Shown piece by piece: positions 10,882-22,330 of a DNA stretch of 64,000 nt. The translations under genes and the position numbers were made by a program. Each line of letters starts with the position of its first letter. Within the stretch, counting starts at the first letter, position 1. The DNA is taken from NCBI GenBank assembly GCA_020466095.1, contig CM035806.1, positions 65,025,587-65,089,586 on the forward strand. Reading direction: 5' to 3'. The notes below the pieces were generated by a model. That model was not told the origin of the DNA, ran no database searches, and worked only from the letters and a program-made list of their open reading frames with translations. The DNA comes from Chlorops oryzae. Lineage: Eukaryota > Arthropoda > Insecta > Diptera > Chloropidae.

Positions 10882-11320
10882 CAGTGGATTTGGCCGAATA
10901 CCGAAACCGAATATTCGGTCAACCTCTCGGCCGAATAACGAATATTCGGCAACCGAATATTCGGCACGTAGTAAAGACAGCTTGGGCCTACTCGCTATCT
11001 ATATGGAGTGCAAGGAAAAATCTGCCGCTGAAAAATTTGCCCACTCGTTTCATAATGTTTTCGGAACGAAAATTTAGTAAGAAGCTAGCACACATTTAAT
11101 ATATATCTAAAGAATAAAACTGCCTGAAATTGTATTTTTATGTTTCGAATGAAATTAAATAGCTTTACGTTAAATGTCGAGAAAAATTATCTGCTGATTT
11201 TTTTAAAAGTTTATTTCAAATCTTTCGGTATTCGGCCGAGATAAATATTCTGCCGAATACCTGAATAAATGTACACATAGGCCGAATACGAATAGTCGGC
11301 CGAATATTCTGGCATCACTA
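10882..11320. mobile_element. CCGAATATTCGG-rich inserted element
   Basis: Inserted in the DINE-like element. The left side reads CAGTGGATTTGGCCGAATAC and the right side GGCCGAATATTCTGGCATCA, imperfect inverted repeats that both abut clusters of the palindrome CCGAATATTCGG. The interior (about 10970-11210) has no supported gene. No clean target duplication was found; hAT-like ends (CAGTG) are possible. Confidence 0.45.
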
Positions 11321-11465
11321 GGAGATATGTATATAAATTTTGATGAGGTTAGTGTAACGCTAGAACTAAGCTCCGTAAATATGAGACATATTAGATATAT
11401 ATATATATCTGATCACAGCTGAAAATTCTGAATCAATTTATAAAATAATCCGTCATCACATCGTC

Positions 11466-12500
11466 ATCTCGCCATCCATTTCACACTATCCTCCGCACGA
11501 ATCAAATGCAACTCGTCATCAGTCCGTCCATCCCACGTCCATCCTCCGTCCATCCCTCCGTCATTCTCGTCCATCTCCGTCACCTCTCCATCCATCGTCT
11601 CCATCCATCATCGTCCATCCCATCCATCTCTTATCCATCCATCCGTGCACATACACATCCGTACATCCATCCGCCATCCATCCGCCATCCATCCGTCCAT
11701 CCATCCGCCCATCCAATTCGCCCATCTCCATCCGTCCATCCATCATGCCCATTCTATCTCGCCCATCCATCCGCCCATCCATCCGACGATCGATCAGCCC
11801 ATACATCCGTCCATCCCTCCGTCCATCCATCCGTCCACTCCTCCATCCTGTCCCATCCATCCATCCTCGATCCATCCGTCCATCCATCCGTCCATCATCC
11901 GTCCCTCCGTCCATCCATCCGTCCATCCATCCGTCCATCCATCCGCCCATCCATCCGTCCATCCATCCGTCCATCCTCGCATCCGTCCATCATCCGTCCA
12001 TCCCTCCGTCCATCCATCTGTCCCTCCATCCATCCGTCCCATCCATCCGTCCATCCATCCGTCCATCCATCCGTCCATCCATCCGTCCATCCATCCGCCC
12101 ATCCATCCGTCCATCCATCCGCCCATCCATCCGTCCATCCATCCGTCCATCCATCCGTCCATCCCATCCGCCATCCATCCGTCCTCCCATCCTCCTCCTC
12201 CTCCATCCATCCGTCCATCCTCCGTCATCATCCGCCATCCTCCGTCCATCCCTCCGTCCATCCATCGCTCATCTCCATCCATCCGCCATCCTCCGTCCAT
12301 CCATCCGCCATCCCTCCATCCATCCGTCCACCTCCATCCTCATCCGTCCCTCCATCCATCCGCCTTCCATACCATCCTCCATCCTCGTCCCATCCATCCG
12401 TCCCATCCATCCGTCCATCCATCCGTCATCTATCCGCCCATCCATCCCCATCCATCCGCCCATCCATCCGCCTCCATCCGCCCATCCATCCGTTCGGCCG
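11466..12500. repeat. CATCCATCCGT minisatellite, about 1 kb
   Basis: Nearly continuous degenerate tetra- and dodecanucleotide repeats built from CATC, CCGT and CCTC, densest at 11870-12180, where the 12-bp unit CATCCATCCGTC is almost perfect. Because a 12-bp unit is a multiple of three and has no stop, long frames of Pro-Ser-Ile/Val-His/Arg or Met-Asp-Gly-Trp type open on both strands; these are artefacts. It ends in GGTCTGTCCGTC, the ancestral type of DINE microsatellite. Confidence 0.93.
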
Positions 12501-12858
12501 CCGGTCTGTCCGTCTTAAGTCGAATCTCCTTCGAAACGGTTGGCCCAAGCACTTCAAAATTTGGCACACAGGTATTTTGGGACCCGAGAACGATACTAAG
12601 TGAAAATGGGTGATATACGCCCACTGCCACGCCCACAAATGGAGATTATTCCTAGCTTCCGCAGTAAAAAGCTAAGAAGCTTCCAGCTCGAAACATAGGT
12701 TGACCAATACGGATGAAAGTTGTAAAAGAGACGTCGATGTTTTCCGCCCACTGCCACGCCCACGAATATCAATTTTGTGTTAATTCCGTTCGGAAAAGCA
12801 AAGCATAGTGCGCCAACACTGTCCGCTTGACCGACGCTAGTTTTCTTTCTTGTTAGAA

Positions 12859-15537
12859 CATATTGAAAACACGCAACTGTAAAACCGTATAGTTTCTTTG
12901 CAGCCACGCCCAACAATTAAGAAAAACCGTAAAAAACATAAATAAAAGAAAAGACGTTTTAAAGTTTGGGTATTCCATGTACACTCAGTGGACGCTTTGC
13001 GCTGTATTTTTGGAGATCTTTCGGATTGGTCTCTATAACTTTCTCAGACATACTAGGAATAGATATTAGACTCCCCTTTTAATATGCTTATATGCTCCAT
13101 ATAGCCAGGGGCTTTTTTTTAAGTTCTAGCCATTTCACTAAAAATATGCCAAAAAAATAAACAGATAACATAAAAATCCAGGATAGTCTCCGACAAATCG
13201 TACTTGATTTCATTTAGACCTGAAAGTTAAGAAAAAAAAAGAAGAAAAAAATTAACTGTTAATCTTTATTGGCCTCCGTAACCTTTGGGGTCGACAACTG
13301 TGACTTCGCTATAAAAAGTCTCAGCTAATTTATTGTCACGTATCCAAAAAATGTCTTGTTATTTGCATTTAACTCAGTTGGGAAATTTTGCTGGACATGC
13401 ATGGTGCCCGAGGGCTACATGGCGACGCTTGTGGAGTCTCGAGCACACATGTTTTGTCACTTTTGCTCAAGCGCTCCTTTTTGTTTCGATGTGCCCAATG
13501 ACGGAAAGCTCGAAGCGCGCACGCGTATGCAAATTGAACGGGCTGAGCGGGACTTACAATGTGTTCAATTACCACACTGTATGCACTGTGCACTGTGAGA
13601 AATTTTGAGAATTTTCCTACCTTTCGTGCATTTATGCAGCGACATGCACGACGCCAAGTCACGTCAATCATAGTGTCATGCATAGCGCCGGATAAGCAGT
13701 ATCATAAATCTAGCTTATGGCTTCTGATCTTTATTATACGGTCGTGTACAAATTATTTATTTTTTTTTTTGTGATTTTTTTTTTTTTTGTGCTCGTTGGG
13801 ATATCTGAGTTGTGTGATCGAAGATCTCGATTGCGTAAAAATCATCGAAGTAAATGCAGAGCGCGCCAAAGCGGAGGTCCTCTTTAAACGCTCCTGTTTG
13901 ACGCACGGTCAAAGTGATGGAAATTGGACTGGGGTGATGCATTGGCGTCTGATGCGATCTGACCATAATCACAAGGCGATGTTATTACACACCGGATGCA
14001 GAACTAATTATTCGACATAACTCAAGGCATTTTGTTGCGTAAAGAAATTAAAACGTTTTCCACAATTTTACTCGCACTTAAGTCAGGTGCGGTTCTAAAG
14101 GAGACACACCCAGGAGAATTTGAGCACACCCGCGGCCGTTGATAGAAATTTCAGTCCCAGGCTTTTTCTTTTCTTGGGGCCCTCTCGCCAACAAAAAAAA
14201 AAAAACATCGCAGCAGATGGGTGGTTTCAAGTAGAAAGACCTTTATGGTCACACCCGTCGCAGTGGCAGTTCTATTTAGAAAGCGTGTTGTTTCAGTGCC
14301 TTCCAATTATTTAACTTTTTTTTTTTCATCCCACATCCTGGAGATTCCTATAACTTTTTTAATGCCAACTTTTATATTTCTGAATCAAGTCCTAAAGTGT
14401 GAGTGTGACGGATGTGGTGACCATCACAATGGAATTACCCAGCTACGACCAACCACCATTGAAATAACTTTCTCGGCTTTGATGGGCCCCTTCATGGAGC
14501 GGGGGCCAGAAAGGAACCACCCCTTTTATTTTCTATTCTCTCCTTCTCTCTTCAAGGCTGCGCGAACTACTTTTAAGTCTGCGATTTAAAAGGCCTAAAA
14601 TAATAAATGCATATATGCATGTATTTCTTTTCTAATTGCCGCCCCCTTTAGACCAACGCCTGCATCCGCTACTGGTTGAAGTGCATTTTTCTTTTTGTGA
14701 TGTAAGCTCCCATGCAAAGGCGTTTAAACGTCTCTATTGGTTCGTGTTAATTGTCGTCGATCTATGCTCGAGCACTTGATGATAGAAGCGATATCCAATT
14801 GAACAGGTGATTGACAGTAACCGTCTGTGGGCGTCAAGGTGTTAAGGTTCGCGTTGTACACGTTTGCACCATCTGTACCCCCACTCAAATTTTAATTTGA
14901 CGCTCCGCTGGATTTGCCGCATTTTCCGCATTTTTTTTTTTGACAATTTTCTTGGCATGCGTTTAAAGCCGAAAGAGCCTATTTGCCTCAGCTCAAGATA
15001 TGGATATGAATACGATTTTTGAATGATTTTTTTTTTTGCTGGTACTTAAAAGATATTTTCCCACATACGGAGCGAAGTGATGCCCGATTGGATAAAGGAG
15101 TAGGTATTTCTCTAACTCGCCCTGTATAGAACGAGAATCGATGTGATGTCTTTTTTGGAGCAGACATAAGGATCCCCTGGCCTGAAATGTCATCCGATCA
15201 GTTGATTGGTATAGGGTCTGGTTACAATTTTAGTCAAATCCCAAAAGTATATACATTAAAGTGGGTCAATTTTTTCATCGATAGGGAGTATACCAAAATC
15301 GTATTCTACGACAATTTCTAAGCAACTTTACCGAGGAAACTATAGGTCTAAAACCAAAACTGACCCTCCCGCTTATATATCCAAAGTTTTTCTTAAGAAT
15401 TTGAATGTATTGGGTATACATATTCAAAATTCGAAATTTTTTGAAGTAGAAAAATTTGAATTGGGAAAAAAATTAAGCATATTATTAGGCTGTTTTTTAA
15501 AAGGCAATTTCAATACATTTATTTAGATTGTGAATAT
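12859..15537. other. Intergenic DNA with an unassigned Cys-rich frame
   Basis: No gene could be assigned. An ATG-less open frame ending at 13598 (from about 13338) encodes a Cys-rich stretch including FCWTCM, MFCHFC and PHCMHC, and is mentioned under findings. Poly-T tracts occur at 13755-13787. The remainder is unremarkable. Confidence 0.4.
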
Positions 15538-15982
15538 CACAGATTGGTCTGCAAATCTATTTTGCTGTCCATCCGCGGGACCTTGGCTCGACTTTCGATT
15601 GTAACAGCTAACACATCGTTGTGGTTTTTATCCAATACTCACCGGGTGACACCGGTTAAAGCTGCACAAATCTCTCAGTTCCTACAAAAATTGTACAAAA
15701 TTGAGAGCGCAAAGAATCAAAACTACAATGATTGTTTTTAGATTGGTCTTGCCCATTTTGTGTTGAATTTCAACGTAAAATAGACAGGCTACTTTGATTT
15801 TCTATAAAGGATCCACCGATTCCGGCGCACATACAAGGAACTGAGAGTTTTGTGCAACTATTATCCGGTGTCACCCGGCGAGTATTGGATAAAAACCACA
15901 ACGATGTGTTAGCTGTTACAATCGAAAGTCGAGCCAAGGTCCCGCGGATGGACAGCAAAATAGATTTGCAGACCAATCTGTG
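15538..15982. mobile_element. Inverted-repeat element CACAGATTGG, 445 bp
   Basis: Arms 15538-15688 and 15827-15982 are inverted copies starting CACAGATTGGTCTGC, with the dinucleotide AT on both sides. The interior contains no gene. The AT dinucleotide may be a 2-bp duplication; superfamily uncertain. Confidence 0.7.
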
Positions 15983-16188
15983 ATCTGATCTTACCGAACA
16001 ACGCTCATTTTGGGACTAGACGAGGGTGAATCCGATAGAGATTGACCCTAGACCGGTCGCGTTCCGTATAAGTTTCATATAAATTTCAGGTCGGTCTTAA
16101 ATAGACCGGGTCCGGTCTGTTTTGACACCGAATCCATTTCATTACTACAGGGAGTCAGGCGAACGTGGCATTACAACACCCGAGTCCT

Positions 16189-16342
16189 GTTCCACACTAG
16201 GCGACAGTCGCCGGAGACACGTTTTGTTTTGAAGAAGAGAGTGGGCCGGGGAAGAGAGAGGGGAGCTGTTCTCTCTCTTCTCCGGCCGTCCCTCGCCTTC
16301 AAAACAAAATGTGTCTCCGGCGACTGTCGCCTAGTATGGAAC
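16189..16342. mobile_element. Short palindromic MITE
   Basis: Inverted arms GTTCCACACTAGGCGACAG and its partner ending CTAGTATGGAAC surround a purine/pyrimidine centre (about 16230-16290). The arms also contain GCGACAGTCGC, itself palindromic. No clear target duplication. Confidence 0.6.
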
Positions 16343-16369
16343 TGGACTGACACAGATAGAGGGTTAGCT

Positions 16370-16620
16370 ATAAAAGTTTGGATATTGTTTAAGACAGGCA
16401 TTAAGACAGCGACCATTAGGACAAATCGTTCGGGAGATTTACAAGACAATAAGGATCTCATACGACGAATTTTCTTTTATGAAACCCGCCCTTTGCCACG
16501 CCCACTTTTGGACGTTTTGGGAATTTCATCGGAAGCTGTAAAATAAGCTCAAATTTGCTTTCTGATGCGAGTCCCTCGAAAAATTGATCGGTCTTTAGAG
16601 AGTTCATGAGGTTTTGTCAT
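16370..16620 (+). repeat. DINE-like fragment
   Basis: The phrase GCCACGCCCACTTTTGG at about 16494 matches the conserved block of the family-B DINE-like copies at 27600 and 57965, in the reverse sense of the former. Ends not defined. Confidence 0.35.
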
Positions 16621-17538
16621 TTCCCCACTCCAGTATGTGCGTTTGAATTCTTTGTCATGCTGACTATCTGAAATCTGCACCGAAAACACGTTCTCGGATG
16701 AAAGACAAAATACCAAGCCTCTGAATTTAGGCCTTGTACACTCTCAGTCTTTGCCAACTTTTTTTTTACCATGATTTTCTTTTAAGAGCGTTTCTTGCGT
16801 TAATAATTCAAGCCTTAAACATGTTTGCAAAACGGTTTCCTTTTCAAAATTGAACGATTGGCGCCAATGCCTAAAACTAGAAGTCGGTTACCCTAACTGG
16901 GTCATATGCAAGTTTATAATTTGACTCTTTAATTTGCATTGCAAATAAACTGAATATTTGCTTTTTTTATACATATATTTTCTTTTTGGAAATGCATGGG
17001 CCAGTCTCTGGATTCACTTGAACTCCTTTTTTGTCTGTGTCACCATTGAGAGGCACTTTCAAAAATAAACAATTTTGAAGAGCTACGAACGTTCATAGCT
17101 GTCGGTTTCACCTTTATAAGCTATCAAAAATATTCAAGTCTGCGTAGCTCCTCACTTCGGCCGAAGATTTGGTGAAAGTCCGCAAAGCTCCCTCCCAGGA
17201 TTTTTAATTGATTCTTCCCATTTTGAAGCCAGCCAGATAAAAAGAAAAGAAAAAGAAATAAATTCCTCAAACATAGGTCACACTGGCCGATCAGTGGCCT
17301 GCCGGCATTCAGAGTGGATGGCAATATTTATTTTCAGCACCTCAAAGAATGCACTTGAATATTTTACAAAAAATATAATTTATTTATATCATTAGCCTTT
17401 TTTGACGGAACTCGGTTTAAATCCGCAAACCTCAAGAAAGCCTTCACGTAAGAGTTTATCAATCAATACACTTTGAAGAACCGTTGGATTCTCGATATCG
17501 CAAAATATCCTTCAACAAATTGTATGCATACTTTTAGG
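16621..17538. other. Intergenic DNA, nothing recognised
   Basis: No supported gene, repeat boundary or RNA was seen. Confidence 0.45.
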
Positions 17539-17772
17539 CAGTGGCGGCAGTGAGGTCCTCGCATTCAAAGGGCCCTCAGACGAAGTCAATTGATTGAACG
17601 ATTTAAAAGGACTTAGGGGCTCCGCATAACGATATTTAAGTATAAATCAGACTCCGATGTAAGCGAGCATAAGATTTAAGGATATTGGCATAGTTCCTAA
17701 GTATAAAAATATGTTATAGGGCCTCGCTAGTTCATCTCGCGGACGTCTAGATTAGTCCTCGCTCCGCCACTG
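17539..17772. mobile_element. hAT-like MITE, 234 bp
   Basis: Ends CAGTGGCGGCAGTGAGG and CCTCGCTCCGCCACTG. The flanking octamers are CTTTTAGG (17531-17538) and CTCTTAGG (17773-17780), one mismatch apart, which fits an aged 8-bp duplication. No coding capacity. Confidence 0.78.
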
Positions 17773-18606
17773 CTCTTAGGTGGTGAATTTAAATACTTTC
17801 TCTTTCTTGAATTCTGATTTGAAATCCTGAACGATGTGACCTTTCGCACAGTCAATGAACGCAGCTAAGAAGTTCCGCACACACACACACAAACAACGAA
17901 ATTCAACATAACATAAGCATAAGAAGCCAGATCGGTTTGGTTTAGAAACTTTGTTGCACTTTTGAAATTCATATTCAATCGCTGAAGTTATGCAATTCAA
18001 TTTATCTCGTCTGGTTTGCTTAACTCAACTACGTATCTACATTGCCGTCTTGCGATAATCCAATTGCTTGTACGTCGGGTTTTTTTTTTGGTACATAAGT
18101 CCGGCAATATTATGATTCTCCGTAATCAAGAAGCTGTCTTCTGATCTACGTCGGGGTTCGGTTTACGTTGCACAATTTGAAGGCAAAAAAAAAACTCAAC
18201 TCAAAAAAACTCAAAAACTAAAATAAATAAATAAAATTCATAAATAAAAAAAACTGCAGCGAAAATGTTGAAGTCAACGATCTCGTTATTACGAAACCCA
18301 TTGCAGGTGTGGAAACTGAGATGTTTTTCTTTTTTAAGATTTTGATTAAGCACCGCTATTTTATGTTTTTTGTTTTCGTGGGCATGAAGATTTGGTTCAA
18401 TAAATTTTCGAACTTTATTGTAGGACTTCGTGAAAAGTTCAAAGCGACAAAACGAAAGACTCAAGACACATACTTTTATATCACATGCGAGCCATAACAC
18501 ACATAAATTTTGTATAGCATGCGAGTCTATCGTTTGAACGGAAAATATTATGATAACGTTAATTTGAAGGGAATTGAAATCTCAAATATACATATACAGG
18601 GTACTA

Positions 18607-18668
<62 letters not shown>

Positions 18669-20307
18669 CTCCTCTCTCACACCTACGGGGCCGAAAAATA
18701 TGTCCGCTTAAGAGGAAACTATTTAAAAAACAGGAGCACTACAGAATTCCCAAAAAGTGTCCATTTAAGATCGTCCGTGTAAAACAACAGATGGGGTCAT
18801 ACCAATTTCCAAGCAATCAAAAATTGACATATTCATTTTTGCTATAAAATCGATATTTAGTAAACTATTGATGAACATTTTTATGGCGAGATTAAAGGTA
18901 CCTACCAATTCCTCTGCTAATGGTATGTTATGTTTTTTTCTTGAATGTCAGCAAAATTTCTTCGACCACTTTCCCGTATACCTGTTCGCCAGCTCCTCTG
19001 CTATCGCAATCGTCCGTAGCTGCTAGAGTATTGCTCCGATGGGTTCAAAATTTTTTGCACATATTCTCCAAATCTAAAACAATAAGACAAGATTAAAAAA
19101 TCGATTGTTCAAAAATTACAAACCCATACCCCCCGCCCCCCTTAAGAAACATTGATAAAGGCTTATAAAAATAGAAATTATTTTGAAATATTCGAATGCA
19201 TACTTTTAGGTGCTTAATATTCAAATATACACTTTTTATTACACTTTTAAGGATTTGCGAAATTCCGAAGGCCACAGGCTTCGTTAAGGATATTTTCCAA
19301 TGATATTTAATACTTTAATTTTATGACCTAGCTACCAAAAACCATTAAGCCCCGTAGAGGGGCAAACTCAGGTGTAACGCGATGGTTATAATGAAATTGG
19401 TGGAAGTTAGGGGAAAATCACGTTGGAACTTTAGAGGTTTCTTATGCAAAATTAAAATGCTAACCGGGTGGTCTCCTTAAAGTGTTCATATTCCCATTTA
19501 ATGAAATTCAATAATAAACGTCTTGTTAATGTCTCATTAATTCAAAGTCTCATGCTTAAATCGAGCGAATCATGCATTCATTTTTCACAGCTACGCCCAC
19601 TTTCGATTACAACGCAATTGAGTTTCTGACTAATTATTGCACTTATTCATGGAAGTCATGAGGTAGGTGTGCAGTTTTCTACGAGATTTGTAATGAAGTC
19701 AGTTTTTAATTAATTTTTTTTTCCCCTTTTTATCGAATTCGTGAATCTACTGAGTTTATAATGCAAAGGAGAATTTTTGTGCTGAGGCGCACGCATGGAT
19801 TTGTGAGGGTTAAATTTATTCCTTGGAAAAAAAGTATGCTCCCGTAGAGTTTTCTAGACAATTTGTTGTGAAGAAGTGAAGCGGGGGAGGGTAATTTAAG
19901 TAAGGGATGAACTCGCATCTCTCTTCTATCGCCTACACCCATTTGTTTTACATTAAAAAAATCTAAATGGTTTTAGGGAGGAAGAACTACAATCTCATAT
20001 GGTTGGAACAGTTGCGCCTGCAACGGGAGGAAAATTGGGAAAATCTCTTCTTTGACCAACGTTTTAATCCGCTATTTCATAAACCGTAGCACGTATGCAC
20101 ATTAGGGTGGCTCGATTTGTATGGAGCGAAAATTTGGACACAAGCGAAACATAGCAGAAACGTAAGCTAGATGAAATTCGAAGAAAATGTTGCCCAGAAA
20201 CCTAGGGTCTAAAATGAATTCCTAGCTCGCGCAAATCAACCTCAAAATATCGCTTTTGGGTTTCATGGAAAATATGTGCTTACATTATGCTTATATTATT
20301 GCTCTAA
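17773..20307. other. Intergenic DNA with CT microsatellite
   Basis: A (CT)n tract runs from about 18604 to 18680. No other gene or element with definable ends was found. Confidence 0.45.
18604..18680. repeat. (CT)n microsatellite
   Basis: Almost pure CT/TC dinucleotides over about 75 bp, ending in CTCTCC variants. An overlapping Ser-Leu repeat frame is an artefact. Confidence 0.95.
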
Positions 20308-21359
20308 GGCAAGCGATACACTATAGCATGATTGCACGAAATCGCTGCCGGGTTGTATGGAACGCGCAATTATTGCACGATTACGCGTTGCACGTAGTGT
20401 ATACAGTAACCCGTTTTTGAAAATATTCAGATTGCGAGCAATATTGCATGCAACTATTGTATGGAATTATTGCACGCAGTGTATACGCTTTTGATGGATT
20501 TTGCTGATTGCGTGTTGCCCGTTGCGCATTACCAACTCGTTTCGTTGGAATTGAGCAATCGTTCGCATGCAATGAAAAAAGTTTGAAACAAAAAACGAGC
20601 ATTGTCAGTTCAGAATGATAGCAAACTAGATTGCGCACTTCGCGTTTAAAAAGTGTTTCGGGATCTAGTGTTTCGAAAATATCGGAAATCATACGATTCT
20701 TTCCAAATTAGATGTTGCGCCTATTGCGGAAATGAGAAAAGAACGACTCCGATGGTATGGACATGTATTGCGGGCGCATGAAGCAGCCATTGCAAAAAAG
20801 GATGGTTACTCGAGGTACCATACATGGCCAAAAGGGCACCTAAAAAAGATATGGTTGTATGCACTCAGATAGGATTTAGAAGCAGTTGGCCTATGTGAAC
20901 CGGATGCTCCAAAAAGCAAGAAATGGAGAACGATACCGGGAAGAGTAGACCCTGGCCTCAGCCGGAATAGAAAATGCTAAAAAGAAGAAAAAGCTGTATA
21001 TTTATGTATAGTGACCATTTAATTTATTTTTGACCGGGAGATGTACTTTTTTCCGCGGAAATAATTGCTGATTTAACCACATTTCCACATTGTACTTTAA
21101 CTATCTGCATTAGTGTTAATATCTCTGTACAATTCACCGTGAGCGTATAAAAGAATGGTATAAATTCGTGCAGCAAGTGTGTACACAGTATATGCAACGA
21201 TTGCAAGCAATATGCGCGTAACTTGCATGAAATCCACTCCACGCCCAATTTCACGTAATTAATTGCACGTAGTCTAAACAAACCGGCCTTTTTTGATTGC
21301 ACGGAATGTATTGCCGGCAATTGTGTTGCATGCAATCATGCTATAGTGTATCGCTTGCC
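20308..21359. mobile_element. TAA-flanked TIR element carrying a LINE tail
   Basis: Inverted ends GGCAAGCGATACACTATAGC at 20308 and its complement ending at 21359, flanked by TAA at 20305-20307 and 21360-21362. Length 1052 bp. The motif GATTGCA/TGCAATC recurs through both halves. The centre (about 20700-20995) is a LINE remnant. Harbinger-type by its 3-bp TWA duplication; no transposase. Confidence 0.85.
20700..20995 (+). pseudogene. LINE C-terminal remnant
   Basis: Plus-strand frames read MRKERLRWYGHVLRAHE, then a broken GRxKK-W-like segment and later DLEAVGLCEPDAPKSKKWR. The RLRWYGHVLR...DL..GL..DA....WR signature is seen at the end of many insect LINE polymerase proteins. Stops and frame changes make it dead. 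It lies inside the TAA-flanked element. Confidence 0.6.
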
Positions 21360-21362
21360 TAA

Positions 21363-22171
21363 GTACGCATTAAAATCTCAGTAAATTTATTTCAATTTAG
21401 ACTTTTATGGTATTTCTACCATTTCCCAGCTTTTAGAATATGACCCGACCTTAACCCTTCAATTCCCATTTCTAATCCGTTGCAATTTCGGCTCCTGTTT
21501 TGCACTAAATTGCCATAGATTGATTTGTTGGTGACAAAAAATGTATATGAAAAATATTTAACCCATTTTATTTTGATGGGGGACCACCTACAGATGATGC
21601 GGTATACATATATTGGAAATATTCAAATTTGAAAATACTATTTACAACTCAGCAGTAATAATGAGAAAAGTTATTGTATCTATCATCAAGATACACCTAA
21701 AGACAATAAACAAATTGCACTCGTGACAACCGAATATATGCAAAAGTCATATTGCAATTGGATAGTGCTGCCAGAAAATGGTAAAAAAAAATTATTGTTT
21801 CTATTAGAAACTTTCTAATTCACTAAGCAAAGGTAATCCGATTTTGATGAGAATTTGGAAAAAAAAATTCCGTATGGCATAAAACTGAATATGAAACCTT
21901 TATCACCTGCTGCTGCCACTGAAAATTGAAGAATTTAAAAGATTTCACTTTAAAATGATAATTTGAAAGCCTTTTTCGAAAAACTGATCAAAATCTATAA
22001 GGTTTTTCTAAAATTTAATGTTATTTCGGCTGAAAGGACAAAATTCAAAATTCATTTATTAGACTCATTTGGATTTTTTTTTTTTTTACAAAATCCTTTA
22101 AGGTACCATTTCTTAAACACATTTTTCCTTACTTTAATGTTGATTATCGCTTTAATAAACAATTAACATTT
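21363..22171. other. Intergenic DNA, nothing recognised
   Basis: AT-rich; no supported gene or bounded repeat. Confidence 0.45.
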
Positions 22172-22330
22172 TTTATGCCCAGCGTTAGCAGGGTATATTA
22201 GTGTTGTGCGAATCTTGTAACAGCTGGAACTAAGCTCCGCAGATATAGACAAATATATATATATTGTTGATCAAGATCAAAAACTGAAGACTGAGACGTG
22301 TCCGTCTGTCCGTCCGTCAATTTATGAGTG
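22172..22330 (+). mobile_element. DINE-like 5' fragment, family A
   Basis: Starts TTTTTATGCCCAGCGTTAGC and continues through GGAACTAAGCTCCGC to the microsatellite GTCCGTCTGTCCGTCCGTC at about 22300. This is the unexpanded counterpart of the copy at 10862-12858. Confidence 0.6.

Larger units (their letters stand above)
10862..12858 (+). mobile_element. DINE-1/INE-1-like (Helentron-type) element, family A, expanded
   Basis: The left part begins TTTTTATACCCAGCGTAAGC and continues after an insertion with GTAACGCTAGAACTAAGCTC, matching another copy at about 22170-22330. The right part contains GCCCACTGCCACGCCCAC twice and ends with CTTGACCGACGCTAG followed by TTTCTTTCTTGT; the same 3' part recurs at about 40830-41060. 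Where such elements carry a short GTCY microsatellite, this copy has a 1-kb CATC-type minisatellite. No protein is encoded. Exact ends are uncertain. Confidence 0.6.

Noticed and set aside
11506..12603. 365-codon plus-strand frame and several long minus-strand frames rich in Pro/Ser/His or Met/Asp/Gly/Trp
   Set aside because: They are translations of the CATC minisatellite in different frames; the unit length is a multiple of three and contains no stop.
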